Source: an archaeon
GTDB lineage: Archaea > Nanobdellota > Nanobdellia > Woesearchaeales > GW2011-AR9
Assembly: GCA_018670085.1 (NCBI GenBank)
Contig: JABHRS010000008.1
Location: 1 to 64,000, forward strand
Reading direction: 5' to 3'
Length of the DNA: 64,000 nt
The translations under genes were made by a program, and so were the position numbers. The notes below the pieces were generated by a model that was not told the DNA's origin, did not search any database, and saw only the letters and a program-made list of their open reading frames with translations. Shown here piece after piece: positions 42,906 through 51,384 of this stretch (the first letter of the stretch is position 1; each line of letters opens with the position of its first letter).

Positions 42906-43481
42906 ATGGGAAAAAAAATGGCAGTTGATAAGAATCAAGAACGGTTACTCGCACAGCGAAATAGTACTAGAAAACCAGCATTTGTTGTTAAAGAAACAGC
43001 ATTTAAAGCTAGCGTTAAACCTAGGTGGAGAAAACCAACAGGAAAACATTCACCTGTACGTCAATATCATAAAGGAAGAGTTAAAATGCCTCATTCAGGG
43101 TATGGAGCTCCAAAAGCAGTTAAAGGATTAACTCGAGCAGGATTAAATCCAGTTTTGGTTCATCGTGCAGTTGATTTAAACTCAATTGATTCAAACAAAG
43201 ATGTAGTTATTATTGCATCAAATGTAGGAATCCGTAAAAAATTAGCAATGCTTAAGATTTGTCAGGAAAAAGGATTTACAGTATCTTCAATTAAAGACGT
43301 TAGTCAAAAAATTGTAGGGTATGAAAAAGAGTTTAGTGATAGAAAAGAAGCTAAATCTGCTAGAAATGCAAAACAGAGCAAGAAGCAGAAGAAGGCGGTT
43401 AAAAAAGAAGATAAAAAGTCAGATGAAAAAAAATCCGACGAAAAAAAATCTGAAGTTAAACCTGACATAAAAAATCAATAA
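42906..43481 (+). CDS. rpl32e: ribosomal protein eL32 with charged tail
   Basis: 191 aa. Core KPRWRKPTGKHSPVR and SGYGAPKAVKGLTRAGLNPVLVHR match archaeal eL32. A second in-frame ATG at 42918 (MAVDKNQ) is an equally possible start. The C-terminus (KKQKKAVKKEDKKSDEKK...) is a Lys/Asp/Glu tail from a short DNA repeat. Confidence 0.94.
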   Translation: MGKKMAVDKNQERLLAQRNSTRKPAFVVKETAFKASVKPRWRKPTGKHSPVRQYHKGRVKMPHSGYGAPKAVKGLTRAGLNPVLVHRAVDLNSIDSNKDVVIIASNVGIRKKLAMLKICQEKGFTVSSIKDVSQKIVGYEKEFSDRKEAKSARNAKQSKKQKKAVKKEDKKSDEKKSDEKKSEVKPDIKNQ

Positions 43482-43504
43482 TTAAAATTTAGAAATGTGA
43501 TACT

Positions 43505-43960
43505 ATGAACCCAAAAAAAATACTTGCAGGAAAATTGTTGAAAATATCTCCATATAAAGTAGTCTTTGATATAGAAGCTCTTGATGATATTAAAAAAGCG
43601 ATTACTCGAAGTGATATGAGAGGATTAATTGCAATTGGGAAAGTGTCAAGTAAAAATGTTAATCAAAAATCCAGAGGACGTGCAAGAAAACTTGCTCTTC
43701 AGAAAAGAAAAGGACGTCGAAGTGGTAGAGGAAGTAGAAAAGGTGCTAAATTTGCAAGCGTTTCCAGAAAAGAACTTTGGATGGCAAAGATTAGAACTCA
43801 GAGAAAGTTTTTAAAGGAACTTCGATCAAAGGCATTACTCACACCTTCAAATTATCGAAATTTATATTCAAAAAGTAAAGGTGGCTACTTTCGTAATAAA
43901 CGTCACATTAAATTATATTTAGATGAACACAAATTAACTGAAGCTAAAAAAGCTAAATAA
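43505..43960 (+). CDS. rpl19e: ribosomal protein eL19
   Basis: 151 aa. Core GRRSGRGSRKGAKF and ELWMAKIRTQRKFLKELRSKALL, an archaeal/eukaryotic protein with a long basic helix. The ATG directly follows GTGATACT (43497-43504). Confidence 0.95.
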   Translation: MNPKKILAGKLLKISPYKVVFDIEALDDIKKAITRSDMRGLIAIGKVSSKNVNQKSRGRARKLALQKRKGRRSGRGSRKGAKFASVSRKELWMAKIRTQRKFLKELRSKALLTPSNYRNLYSKSKGGYFRNKRHIKLYLDEHKLTEAKKAK

Positions 43961-43988
43961 AAGTTATAATTAAAGGAATAATAATAAA

Positions 43989-44576
43989 ATGGTAAAAGGA
44001 AAAATTCATGTTGTAAGATACAAGCGTAAAAGACTTGGAAAGACAAACTATAGGAAAAGACTTAAGTTACTTTTATCTGGAAAAGATAGGTTAGTTGTAA
44101 GATTTAGTACTAATAATGTAACTGCTCAAATTGTGAGTTATTCTCCAAAAGGAGATTTAGTTAAGTTAGGAGTAAAATCTTCAAGTCTATCAAAACATGG
44201 ATGGACATTTGGTTCAAAAAATATCCCAGCAGCATATTTAACTGGATTATTACTTGCAAATCAAGCAAAAGGAAAAAATTATTCTGGTGAATTAGTTTTA
44301 GATACTGGATTCACTACCCTTCAAAAACAAGGAAGACTGTTTGCAGTTCTTCGTGGAGTAATTGATGGGGGACTTCCAGTTAGAGTTGGAGATGAGAGTA
44401 TTTTTCCTAAAGCAGAAGTTTTTTCTGGAGAGAAAATTGCAGCATATGCAACTAAACTTAAAGGAGAATCAGAAGAGAAATATTCAAAACAATTTTCAAA
44501 ATACATTTCAAATGGAGTAGATCCAACTAAAATGCCAGAAACGTTTTCAAAAGTTAAGGAGACTTTACTTGCATAA
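43989..44576 (+). CDS. rpl18: ribosomal protein uL18
   Basis: 195 aa. VVRYKRKRLGKTNYRKRLKLL and DLVKLGVKSSSLSKHGW / GLLLANQA show archaeal uL18 (L5 family), binder of 5S rRNA. Spacer GTTATAATTAAAGGAATAATAATAAA before the ATG includes AAAGGA. Confidence 0.95.
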   Translation: MVKGKIHVVRYKRKRLGKTNYRKRLKLLLSGKDRLVVRFSTNNVTAQIVSYSPKGDLVKLGVKSSSLSKHGWTFGSKNIPAAYLTGLLLANQAKGKNYSGELVLDTGFTTLQKQGRLFAVLRGVIDGGLPVRVGDESIFPKAEVFSGEKIAAYATKLKGESEEKYSKQFSKYISNGVDPTKMPETFSKVKETLLA

Positions 44577-44615
44577 ATTATTGATTATAGATAACAATTA
44601 ACGGAGATATAAAGA

Positions 44616-45548
44616 ATGTCAGAAGGAGCAAAAACAAAGGAAGCTAGTAGAGGCCGTGGTAGAGGTTCTTCTAGAAAATCTCGTTCACCTAGAAAAAGTT
44701 TTTCAAGACCAACTCGCGAAGAATTAATTGAAGCTTGGAAACCGGTAACTGAGCTGGGTCACCGTGTTAAAAAAGGAGAAATCAACTCTCTGGATCAAAT
44801 TTTTGCAGAAGGTGAAACTATTAAAGAAGCTTCAATTGTTGATGCTTTAGTAACTGATATGTATAATGATTTATTATTAATTGGTCAAGCTAAAGGTAAG
44901 TTTGGTGGTGGAAAAAGAAGAATTTTCAGACAAACTCAAAAGAAAACTCGTGAAGGGAACACAATTAAGTTCACTACATGTGCAGTTGTTGGAAATAAAA
45001 ACGGGTATGTGGGAGTAGCTCTTGGAAAAAGTAAAGAAACTGTTCCAGCTCGTGATAAGGCAATTGCTAAGGCAAAATTAAATTTAATCAAAATCCGTCG
45101 TGGATGTGGATCATGGGAAGGAAGCGCAGATTTGAATTCCATTCCATTTGCAGTTCAAGGAAAATGTGGGTCAACTATTATTACTTTATTACCTGCTCCG
45201 AGAGGAACTGGACTTTGTGTTGAGAAAGAATGTGCTAAGATTTTAGAAGCTGCAGGAATTCGAGATATTTGGAGTCAAACAAAGGGTCAAACAAAAACTA
45301 AAGTTAATTTAATCTCAGCATGTGTGGATGCACTTAAAAATTTAAGTGAAATGAAAATTCAATCAAAACATATTGAATCTCTTGGTATTGTAGAAGGTGG
45401 AATTGGAAAAGAAACCGCAGCTGTTAAAGAAGCAATTTCAAGTATAGAAGAAATTAAAACAGAAATGGAAGATGAAGTTAAGGAGCAAACTGTTGAACCA
45501 GTTTCAACAGAGGCTGCTAAAGCAACTGAAGCTAAAGTTAGTGAATAA
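44616..45548 (+). CDS. rps5: ribosomal protein uS5, extended at both ends
   Basis: 310 aa against about 210-240 usual. An Arg/Ser/Gly-rich N-terminus (RGRGRGSSRKSRSPRKSFSR) precedes the S5 double-stranded RNA-binding fold (QTQKKTREGNTIKFTTCAVVGN, LLPAPRGTGLCVEKE). About 60 acidic residues are added at the C-terminus. GGAG 7-8 nt before the ATG. Confidence 0.95.
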   Translation: MSEGAKTKEASRGRGRGSSRKSRSPRKSFSRPTREELIEAWKPVTELGHRVKKGEINSLDQIFAEGETIKEASIVDALVTDMYNDLLLIGQAKGKFGGGKRRIFRQTQKKTREGNTIKFTTCAVVGNKNGYVGVALGKSKETVPARDKAIAKAKLNLIKIRRGCGSWEGSADLNSIPFAVQGKCGSTIITLLPAPRGTGLCVEKECAKILEAAGIRDIWSQTKGQTKTKVNLISACVDALKNLSEMKIQSKHIESLGIVEGGIGKETAAVKEAISSIEEIKTEMEDEVKEQTVEPVSTEAAKATEAKVSE

Positions 45549-45574
45549 TTAAAATAAACGAATGAGTGATACTT

Positions 45575-46090
45575 ATGACTGAAACAACTGAAACTGTAAA
45601 AACTGAAAGTAAAAAAGTAGAAGCTGCAGCTGTGGCTCCCGCTAAAACTGCAGAACCGATCAAAGGTGATTATATTGCTGTAGTCCAAGTTAGAGGATTA
45701 GTTGGAGTTAAAAAACCAGTTAAGGATACATTAAAAATGATTGGTTTAACTCGAGTAAATCAATGTGTTGTTTTAAAAAACAATGCTAGCTTAGGTGGAA
45801 TGTTATTAAAAATTAAAGATTATGCAACGTATGGTCCAGTTTCAAAAGCAGTAATTACAAAAATAATTAATGCAAGAGGAATTGAATATCAAGGACGATC
45901 TCAAGATAACAAAGGAAAATATACTTACTCTTGTTTTGAATTTGATGGGAAGAAGTATAAAAGATGTTTTAGGCTAAACCCACCAAGAAAAGGATATGGA
46001 AGAAATGGAATTAAAAGATCCTTTAACACCGGTGGAGCTCTTGGAACTCGTGGTGAAAAAATTGCTGATTTAATTGAGAGAATGTTATAA
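45575..46090 (+). CDS. rpl30: ribosomal protein uL30 (long archaeal form)
   Basis: 171 aa. An N-terminal Lys/Ala/Thr-rich extension (about 28 residues) precedes the uL30 core AVVQVRGLVGVKKPVKDTLKMIGL. The tail GRNGIKRSFNTGGALGTRGEKI is the L7-like C-terminus. Start follows GTGATACTT (45566-45574). Confidence 0.94.
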   Translation: MTETTETVKTESKKVEAAAVAPAKTAEPIKGDYIAVVQVRGLVGVKKPVKDTLKMIGLTRVNQCVVLKNNASLGGMLLKIKDYATYGPVSKAVITKIINARGIEYQGRSQDNKGKYTYSCFEFDGKKYKRCFRLNPPRKGYGRNGIKRSFNTGGALGTRGEKIADLIERML

Positions 46091-46139
46091 TTATAAACAA
46101 TATTTAAAATAAATAATAAAATTATAGGAATGAAAAAAA

Positions 46140-46622
46140 ATGGTTGTTCGAAAACGGAAAAAAGTAGTCAAATATCGAGCTAGTACAACTCATGGTGGCG
46201 GTCACCGAAAGAAACGTCGAGGCGCAGGTAGCCGTGGCGGTCGAGGGAATGCAGGTTCAGGTAAAAGAGCTGGACAGAAGAAAGCAGGAATCTCTAGAAA
46301 ACTAGGTAGTAAAGGATTTTCAATGCACAGATCTATCGCTAAACCTAGAACTGTTAATTTATCATATTTTACTGAAACAAGACTTGCTGGATTTGTTGAA
46401 GCAAAACTTGCAAGTAAAGCAGGAGAAGTTTATTCTGTTGAGCTGAAAAGTATTGGATTCGATAAATTACTTGGAACTGGTTCTATTAAAGCTAATGTTA
46501 AATTTGTAGCTAAACAATGGAGTGCAAAGGCAGAACAGAAAGTTCAAGCAGTTGGTGGATCTATGGAAGCCGTAGTGGATTCAAAATCTACTGAAGCAGT
46601 TTCAAAAGTAGCTGCAGAATAA
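46140..46622 (+). CDS. rpl15: ribosomal protein uL15
   Basis: 160 aa. TTHGGGHRKKRRGAGSRGGRGNAGSGKR is the glycine/arginine-rich N-terminus; the core FSMHRS to KFVAK follows. The C-terminal 30 residues are an acidic extension. An out-of-frame ATG lies 10 nt upstream after AGGA; the gene's own ATG at 46140 has the family start VVRKRKK. Last ribosomal gene before secY. Confidence 0.94.
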   Translation: MVVRKRKKVVKYRASTTHGGGHRKKRRGAGSRGGRGNAGSGKRAGQKKAGISRKLGSKGFSMHRSIAKPRTVNLSYFTETRLAGFVEAKLASKAGEVYSVELKSIGFDKLLGTGSIKANVKFVAKQWSAKAEQKVQAVGGSMEAVVDSKSTEAVSKVAAE

Positions 46623-46704
46623 TTTTTATTATTTTTTAATTTTTCAATTTTTCATCACAATTTAATGAATTTAAAACTTATTATTGTGAACTAATACGCA
46701 AAGG

Positions 46705-46713
46705 CTTATAAAT
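46705..46713 (+). promoter_or_regulatory. TATA box before secY
   Basis: CTTATAAAT about 28 nt before a short leader, with AGGTG at 46728-46732 as ribosome-binding site 5 nt from the ATG. secY may therefore also be transcribed on its own, apart from the superoperon. Confidence 0.6.
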
Positions 46714-46737
46714 AACTACAATGGTTTAGGTGTTACA

Positions 46738-48126
46738 ATGTCAATTCTAGATACATTAATCAGTTTTCTCCCTGAAGTTAAGGGACCAACACAGAAGAAA
46801 CTGGCCTTTAAACAGAAATTAAAATGGACTGCTGTAACTTTAGTAGTATTTTTCATTATGGGTCTGGTACCACTTGCTGGTCTTGGAGAAAATAGTTTAC
46901 AACAGTTCGAATTCTTAAGTATAATCTTAGGAGCAAGTTTTGGAAGTATTGTATCACTTGGAATTGGACCAATTGTAACATCATCAATTGTATTACAATT
47001 ACTCAGTGGAACTGGAATTTTGAATATGGATATGACTTCCCCTGAAGGACGTCAAAGATTTCAAGGCTTACAAAAGGTTATGGCAGTAGGTTTTACTTTA
47101 CTTGAAGCTTTCATTTATGTTTTGATGGGCGGACTTGCACCAAGCGCAGCTTATGCAGGAACTAGCCTTTATGGGATGTTGCAGGGATTATTAATTGTGC
47201 AATTATTCATTGGTGGAATTTTGATTCTATGGATGGATGAAGTTGTCTCTAAATGGGGATTTGGATCAGGAGTAAGTTTATTTATTGCAGCAGGAGTATC
47301 TCAACAGATATTTATTAGAGCATTTAATTTTTTACCATCACCAACTAACCCAGATATTGCAGCTGGAGCTATTCCAGCTTTATTTCAAAGTTTAGGAAAT
47401 GGTGATATCACAACAGCAGCTTTAATGCTGGCATCCGTTGTATCTACTTTAGTTGTATTTGCGGTCTGTGTATACTGTCAGGCGATGAAAGTTGAAATAC
47501 CGCTATCATTTGGTAGAGTACGTGGACACTCACTTAGATGGCCATTAAACTTTTTTTATACTTCAAACATTCCAGTTATATTAGTTGCAGCATTACTTGC
47601 AAATATTCAACTTATTGCAACTTTGCTTGAGAACTGGGGATATCCTTTACTTGGAACTTTTTCCGGGAATACACCTATCTCTGGATTCGTGTTTTGGCTT
47701 TATGCGCCAGATATTGTTCGGGCGTTTATCACAGGTAGTTTTACTTGGGTGAACATTGGTCAAGCAGTTATTTATGCTTTTGTTATGGCAATCGGTTCAA
47801 TGATATTCAGTATTTTTTGGGTACAAACTGCAAACATGGATGCAGCGTCTCAGGCTAAACAAATTTTAAACTCAGGACTTCAAATTCCTGGATTTCGTCG
47901 TGATCAGCGAGTACTTGAACGTATATTGTCTCGTTATATTTGGCCACTAACAATTGTTGGTGGGATCTCAGTTGGATTACTTGCAGCACTTGCTGATTTA
48001 ACCGGTGCTCTATCCCAGGGAACTGGAATTTTACTGGCTGTTATGATTGTGTATAAGTTGTATGAAGAAATTGCAAAACAACATATGATGGATATGCATC
48101 CTGCTCTTCGGAAGATGATGGAGTAG
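46738..48126 (+). CDS. secY: protein translocase subunit SecY
   Basis: 462 aa, ten membrane helices. Conserved parts: plug/TM2 region GSIVSLGIGPIVTSSIVLQLLSG, cytosolic loop GFRRDQRVLERILSRYIWP, C-terminal YEEIAKQHMMDMHPALRKM. Forms the channel with Sec61-beta (19458); a SecE gene is not in the window. Promoter and ribosome-binding site lie in the 115-nt spacer. Confidence 0.97.
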   Translation: MSILDTLISFLPEVKGPTQKKLAFKQKLKWTAVTLVVFFIMGLVPLAGLGENSLQQFEFLSIILGASFGSIVSLGIGPIVTSSIVLQLLSGTGILNMDMTSPEGRQRFQGLQKVMAVGFTLLEAFIYVLMGGLAPSAAYAGTSLYGMLQGLLIVQLFIGGILILWMDEVVSKWGFGSGVSLFIAAGVSQQIFIRAFNFLPSPTNPDIAAGAIPALFQSLGNGDITTAALMLASVVSTLVVFAVCVYCQAMKVEIPLSFGRVRGHSLRWPLNFFYTSNIPVILVAALLANIQLIATLLENWGYPLLGTFSGNTPISGFVFWLYAPDIVRAFITGSFTWVNIGQAVIYAFVMAIGSMIFSIFWVQTANMDAASQAKQILNSGLQIPGFRRDQRVLERILSRYIWPLTIVGGISVGLLAALADLTGALSQGTGILLAVMIVYKLYEEIAKQHMMDMHPALRKMME

Positions 48127-48223
48127 AATTTCTTTTTTGTTTGTTTATTTTTTAATTTATTAGGAGAAGTTGAATTTGTAGATGCTACATTATTGATTAA
48201 GAAATAAATTTTTTAAATAATTT

Positions 48224-48700
48224 TTAATGAATTCTTGATGTTCTAAATCTATTAACAACTGCGCCAGTTGATGCTAATCTACCCCTAGAAGTAACTTCAT
48301 TTGCAATAATGGCTTTGTTTAAATCATTCAAAATATTAAGGGCTGATGTTTTATGTATCTTAAACTGACGGTTATTATTTTTAGACGCATCCATTTGATT
48401 TATTTTTCGGATAATTCTTGGTTGTATACTTGTCCAGAGTGAGAGCTCACTTTCAGTTAATCTGCCATTGCTGTGTTCTTCTTTTACAGAAACTCCGATT
48501 GCTTTTATTATTGCGATCATATGACTAAAACTATTAATTATTTCATATGATTCTCCTCTACCATTAATAGCTTTACTAGCATTGTGACATGCTTTAATTA
48601 AAATTGAGGTCGCGCTGTGAGAAAGTACAGGAACATTCCTGAGTCTACTATTTATTTCTCCTGGAATTCCTTTATCTGATCTACGCCATTTATTTAACAT
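48224..48700 (-). CDS. unknown helical protein inserted beside secY
   Basis: 158 aa, no membrane helix; mostly helices (SATSILIKACHNASKAIN, EIINSFSHMIAIIKAIGV). The pattern of about four helices could be a four-helix bundle. Basic overall. GGAGATAAG before the ATG is a good ribosome-binding site and TTATTATAAAG upstream is TATA-like, so it is expressed on its own from the minus strand. It interrupts the usual secY-adk-DUF106-eL34 order. Not recognised. Confidence 0.65.
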   Translation of the reverse strand: MLNKWRRSDKGIPGEINSRLRNVPVLSHSATSILIKACHNASKAINGRGESYEIINSFSHMIAIIKAIGVSVKEEHSNGRLTESELSLWTSIQPRIIRKINQMDASKNNNRQFKIHKTSALNILNDLNKAIIANEVTSRGRLASTGAVVNRFRTSRIH

Positions 48701-48824
48701 CTTATCTCCTTTATAATAATTTAAGTAAACAATTTTAGTTTATTAAGTTTTCTTATTATTGGGAGGTTCTTTCTCTTTGAATGAATCACAAACTTTATAA
48801 GCAATTATGTGGGAAATAGATATT

Positions 48825-49595
48825 ATGGCAATACTCGATCCTGTACTAGACCCAATTTTAGGACCAGTTTTAAATTGGAATCCAATAGTTGGAATTATTT
48901 TAATCGCAGCTGTGATCACAGTAGTTATCACACTAGCATACAAATTTCTAACTGATCAAGAAAAAATGAAACACTTGAAAGGTCGTCAAAAAGAATTTCA
49001 AACTGAGATGAAATCTCACAAAGAAAACCCTGAAAAAATGATGGCTGTACAAAAGGAAGCAATGAAAGTTAACATGGAATACATGAAACATTCATTAAAA
49101 CCAACTTTGTACACAATGCTTCCAATTTTACTGATTTTCGGATGGATGAGTGGTGCACTTGCTTATGATCCAATTATGATTGATGAATCTTATACTATTA
49201 TGGCAGAATTTGCTGACGGAGTTAGTGGACAAGCACAGCTTGTTTTAGATGCTGAATCAACACTTAGTAGTTCTGATGCTGTGCAGATTATCACTGACGG
49301 AGAAGTTACTTGGAGAGTTAAATCTTCAACTATTGGTGAACATCAATTAGCTGTTGAAACTGGTGATGCTTCGGAATTAGTAACTGTGTTAGTAACTGAT
49401 GGTTCACTTGATTATTTAGAAGCTGACCTTATAATTAAAGATAGCGATATCTCTCGAATTCAAGTTGGTTATGGGAAGTTAACTCCACTTGGAGACTTTG
49501 ATATCTTTGGTTGGAATCCTGGGTGGTTAGCACTTTATATTGTGGTTTCCTTGGTCTTAAGTTTGAGTTTAAGGAAGGCAATGGGTTTGCATTAG
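48825..49595 (+). CDS. DUF106 (EMC3/TMCO1/YidC-like) membrane protein insertase
   Basis: 256 aa. Helix 1 (about 22-42) then a cytosolic coiled coil KMKHLKGRQKEFQTEMKSHK... with MMAVQKEAMKVNMEYMKHSLKPTLYT, and helix 2, the Oxa1-superfamily signature (Ylp1/EMC3). An extracytoplasmic beta-like domain (about 125-235; TIMAEFADGVSGQAQLV..., HQLAVETGDAS) is inserted before the last helix. It aids insertion of membrane proteins with the Sec system. TATA box ACTTTATAAGC (48791-48801) places the start at or next to the ATG at 48825 (leaderless); the longer ATG at 48807 is inside the promoter. Confidence 0.9.
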   Translation: MAILDPVLDPILGPVLNWNPIVGIILIAAVITVVITLAYKFLTDQEKMKHLKGRQKEFQTEMKSHKENPEKMMAVQKEAMKVNMEYMKHSLKPTLYTMLPILLIFGWMSGALAYDPIMIDESYTIMAEFADGVSGQAQLVLDAESTLSSSDAVQIITDGEVTWRVKSSTIGEHQLAVETGDASELVTVLVTDGSLDYLEADLIIKDSDISRIQVGYGKLTPLGDFDIFGWNPGWLALYIVVSLVLSLSLRKAMGLH

Positions 49596-49669
49596 AACAG
49601 TTTTTTCTTTTTTCTACATAACTTTTATAAACAGCATTCATAATTAGAGTATTATCCCTTGTGGAAAGA

Positions 49670-49686
49670 ATCGGAGGCGACTCGAT
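49670..49686 (+). promoter_or_regulatory. GCGA-tetraloop hairpin in the eL34 leader
   Basis: ATCG (49670-49673), bulged G, AG, loop GCGA (49677-49680), CT, CGAT (49683-49686): a compact stem capped by a GNRA loop inside a leader of about 140 nt between TATA box 49622-49631 and the eL34 ATG at 49796. A candidate regulatory or protein-binding element. Confidence 0.35.
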
Positions 49687-49795
49687 CAGAATCATTGTAA
49701 CAAGAATATTGTTTCTTTTGAATCTAAATCAACTCGTTTTCTAATAATAACTAAAAAATAAAAGATAAAATAACAAATTATTGGAGAATAAACAA

Positions 49796-50128
49796 ATGGT
49801 AGACGGAAGACTAAAATCAAGAAGATTACGCCGGGTAAAAGTTAGAACCCCAGGTGGAAAGACAGTTATGCATTACAGGCAAAGAAAACCTAGTGCAGCA
49901 ATATGTGCAATTTATGGAACACCACTTGCTGGAGTACCTAAAATTACAGATAGTAAAAGAAAAAATATTCCAAAATCACAGCGAAGACCAGAAAGGCCTT
50001 ACGGTGGAGTTTTATCAAGCAAAGCTATGCGTGATGTGATTAAAGAACAAGCTAGAATGGAATCTGATATGGGTGAGGAGCCTGCAATAGAGTCTGATTC
50101 AACTGAAACTGGGGGTGAAGTACAATGA
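49796..50128 (+). CDS. rpl34e: ribosomal protein eL34
   Basis: 110 aa. SRRLRRVKVRTPGGKTVMHYRQRKPSAAICAIYGTPLAGVPK is the eL34 core; the usual Cys pairs of its zinc ribbon are not all present (one Cys seen). GGAG 9 nt before ATG 49796 fixes the start. Its stop overlaps the eL14 ATG (50125-50128). Confidence 0.92.
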   Translation: MVDGRLKSRRLRRVKVRTPGGKTVMHYRQRKPSAAICAIYGTPLAGVPKITDSKRKNIPKSQRRPERPYGGVLSSKAMRDVIKEQARMESDMGEEPAIESDSTETGGEVQ

Positions 50129-50583
50129 GTGTTTTTACTATAGGAAGAATTTGTGTAAAACTTGCTGGACGTGACGCTGGTAAAAAATGCGTTGTATTGT
50201 CAGAAGAAAAAGACGGAAAAGTACTAATTGATGGTGCTACTCGAAGACGAGAAGTTAGCCTTAAACATTTAGAACCAATTAACGAAACTGTTTCAATTGC
50301 TGCAAACGCTGCAACTAAAGAAGTAGCTAGTGTTTTGAAAGAAATGGGTGTTACTGTTCGTGAAACTAAAGCTAAGAAGGCTGTTGCTCGACCTAAACAT
50401 TTGAAGAAGGTTAAGAAAGGCGGAAAGTCTAAACCCGCAGCAAAAGCGAAAGTTGTAAAGGAAGCTAAGAAAGTAAAGGCTCCCGAAGCAAAGAAAGCTG
50501 AGGCAAAAGTTACAAAAGCACCTGAAGCAAAGGCTGAAGATAAACCTGCTGCTAAAAGTGTAGAAGATATCTTTGAGAAGTAA
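50125..50583 (+). CDS. rpl14e: ribosomal protein eL14 with Lys/Ala-rich tail
   Basis: 152 aa. FTIGRICVKLAGRDAGKKCVVLSEE...GATRRREVSLKHLEPI is the eL14 KOW domain (about 1-70). The rest (about 80-152) is a Lys/Ala/Glu/Pro tail not needed for the fold. Overlaps eL34 by 4 nt. Confidence 0.92.
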   Translation: MSVFTIGRICVKLAGRDAGKKCVVLSEEKDGKVLIDGATRRREVSLKHLEPINETVSIAANAATKEVASVLKEMGVTVRETKAKKAVARPKHLKKVKKGGKSKPAAKAKVVKEAKKVKAPEAKKAEAKVTKAPEAKAEDKPAAKSVEDIFEK

Positions 50584-50625
50584 TAGTATTTTATTTTTTT
50601 ATTTTTTTTATTTCTAATAATAACA

Positions 50626-51363
50626 ATGGCAAAGAAACAAACACTATACCAAATTCTGCGTAAAACAGGAATGTTCGCAACTAAAGAAGAACTAATTGAT
50701 GCTTTGCGTAATGGAAAAGTTGCAATTGATGGTAGAGTAACTAAAAATCAAAAGTTTCAATTGAACCCAAACACAAAGATTGTAACAGTTGAAGGAGTAA
50801 AAATTGAGATTTTACCACTTAGATACTTCATTATTAACAAACCCGAAAGAACAAGTTGTCAAAATGGGGAGCATAGATCGTATGTGAGGGATCTAATTCC
50901 TGTAGACGCAGTTGGAGAAGCTGTGTTCAATAGTTTGTTCTGTGTTGGAAGACTTGATGTACCAACAACAGGACTATTAATTATCACTAACGATGGATCG
51001 TTTTCTTCAAAAATTTTGAAACCAGAATCTGGAATATTGAAAAAATATAAAGTTAAAATAAAAGACCCAATTGATCAAGTTCAAATTAACATTTTAAAAA
51101 GAGGAGTTGATATTATTTTAAAAGATGGAAATTACCATTCCTGTTTACCTGCAAAAGTTGAAAAATTGCATGATCATGAACTGTTAATCTCAATCACTGA
51201 AGGTAAATTTAGACAAGTGCGTAAAATGCTTGAAGCTGTTGGAAATTTAGTTGTTAGTTTAGAGAGAATTGCAATTGGTGGATTAGAACTTGGAGACTTG
51301 GACCTTAGAAAATTTAAGGAACTAACAAGTGAAGAGATTAAAGAGAAAGTTTTTTCTAATTAA
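50626..51363 (+). CDS. RsuA/RluB-type pseudouridine synthase
   Basis: 245 aa. N-terminal S4 domain (about 1-60, MFATKEELIDALRNGKVAIDG), then the synthase with catalytic Asp in GRLDVPTTGLLIITNDG (about 104-120) and C-terminal EGKFRQVRKMLEAVGN, the RsuA/RluBEF signature. It isomerises uridine in rRNA. This is a bacterial family; archaea normally carry TruB/Cbf5 at this spot after eL14. Replacement by lateral transfer is likely. Lies 42 nt after eL14, probably in the same transcript. Confidence 0.88.
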   Translation: MAKKQTLYQILRKTGMFATKEELIDALRNGKVAIDGRVTKNQKFQLNPNTKIVTVEGVKIEILPLRYFIINKPERTSCQNGEHRSYVRDLIPVDAVGEAVFNSLFCVGRLDVPTTGLLIITNDGSFSSKILKPESGILKKYKVKIKDPIDQVQINILKRGVDIILKDGNYHSCLPAKVEKLHDHELLISITEGKFRQVRKMLEAVGNLVVSLERIAIGGLELGDLDLRKFKELTSEEIKEKVFSN

Positions 51364-51384
51364 TTATTGTGGTCTGTATGTCAT

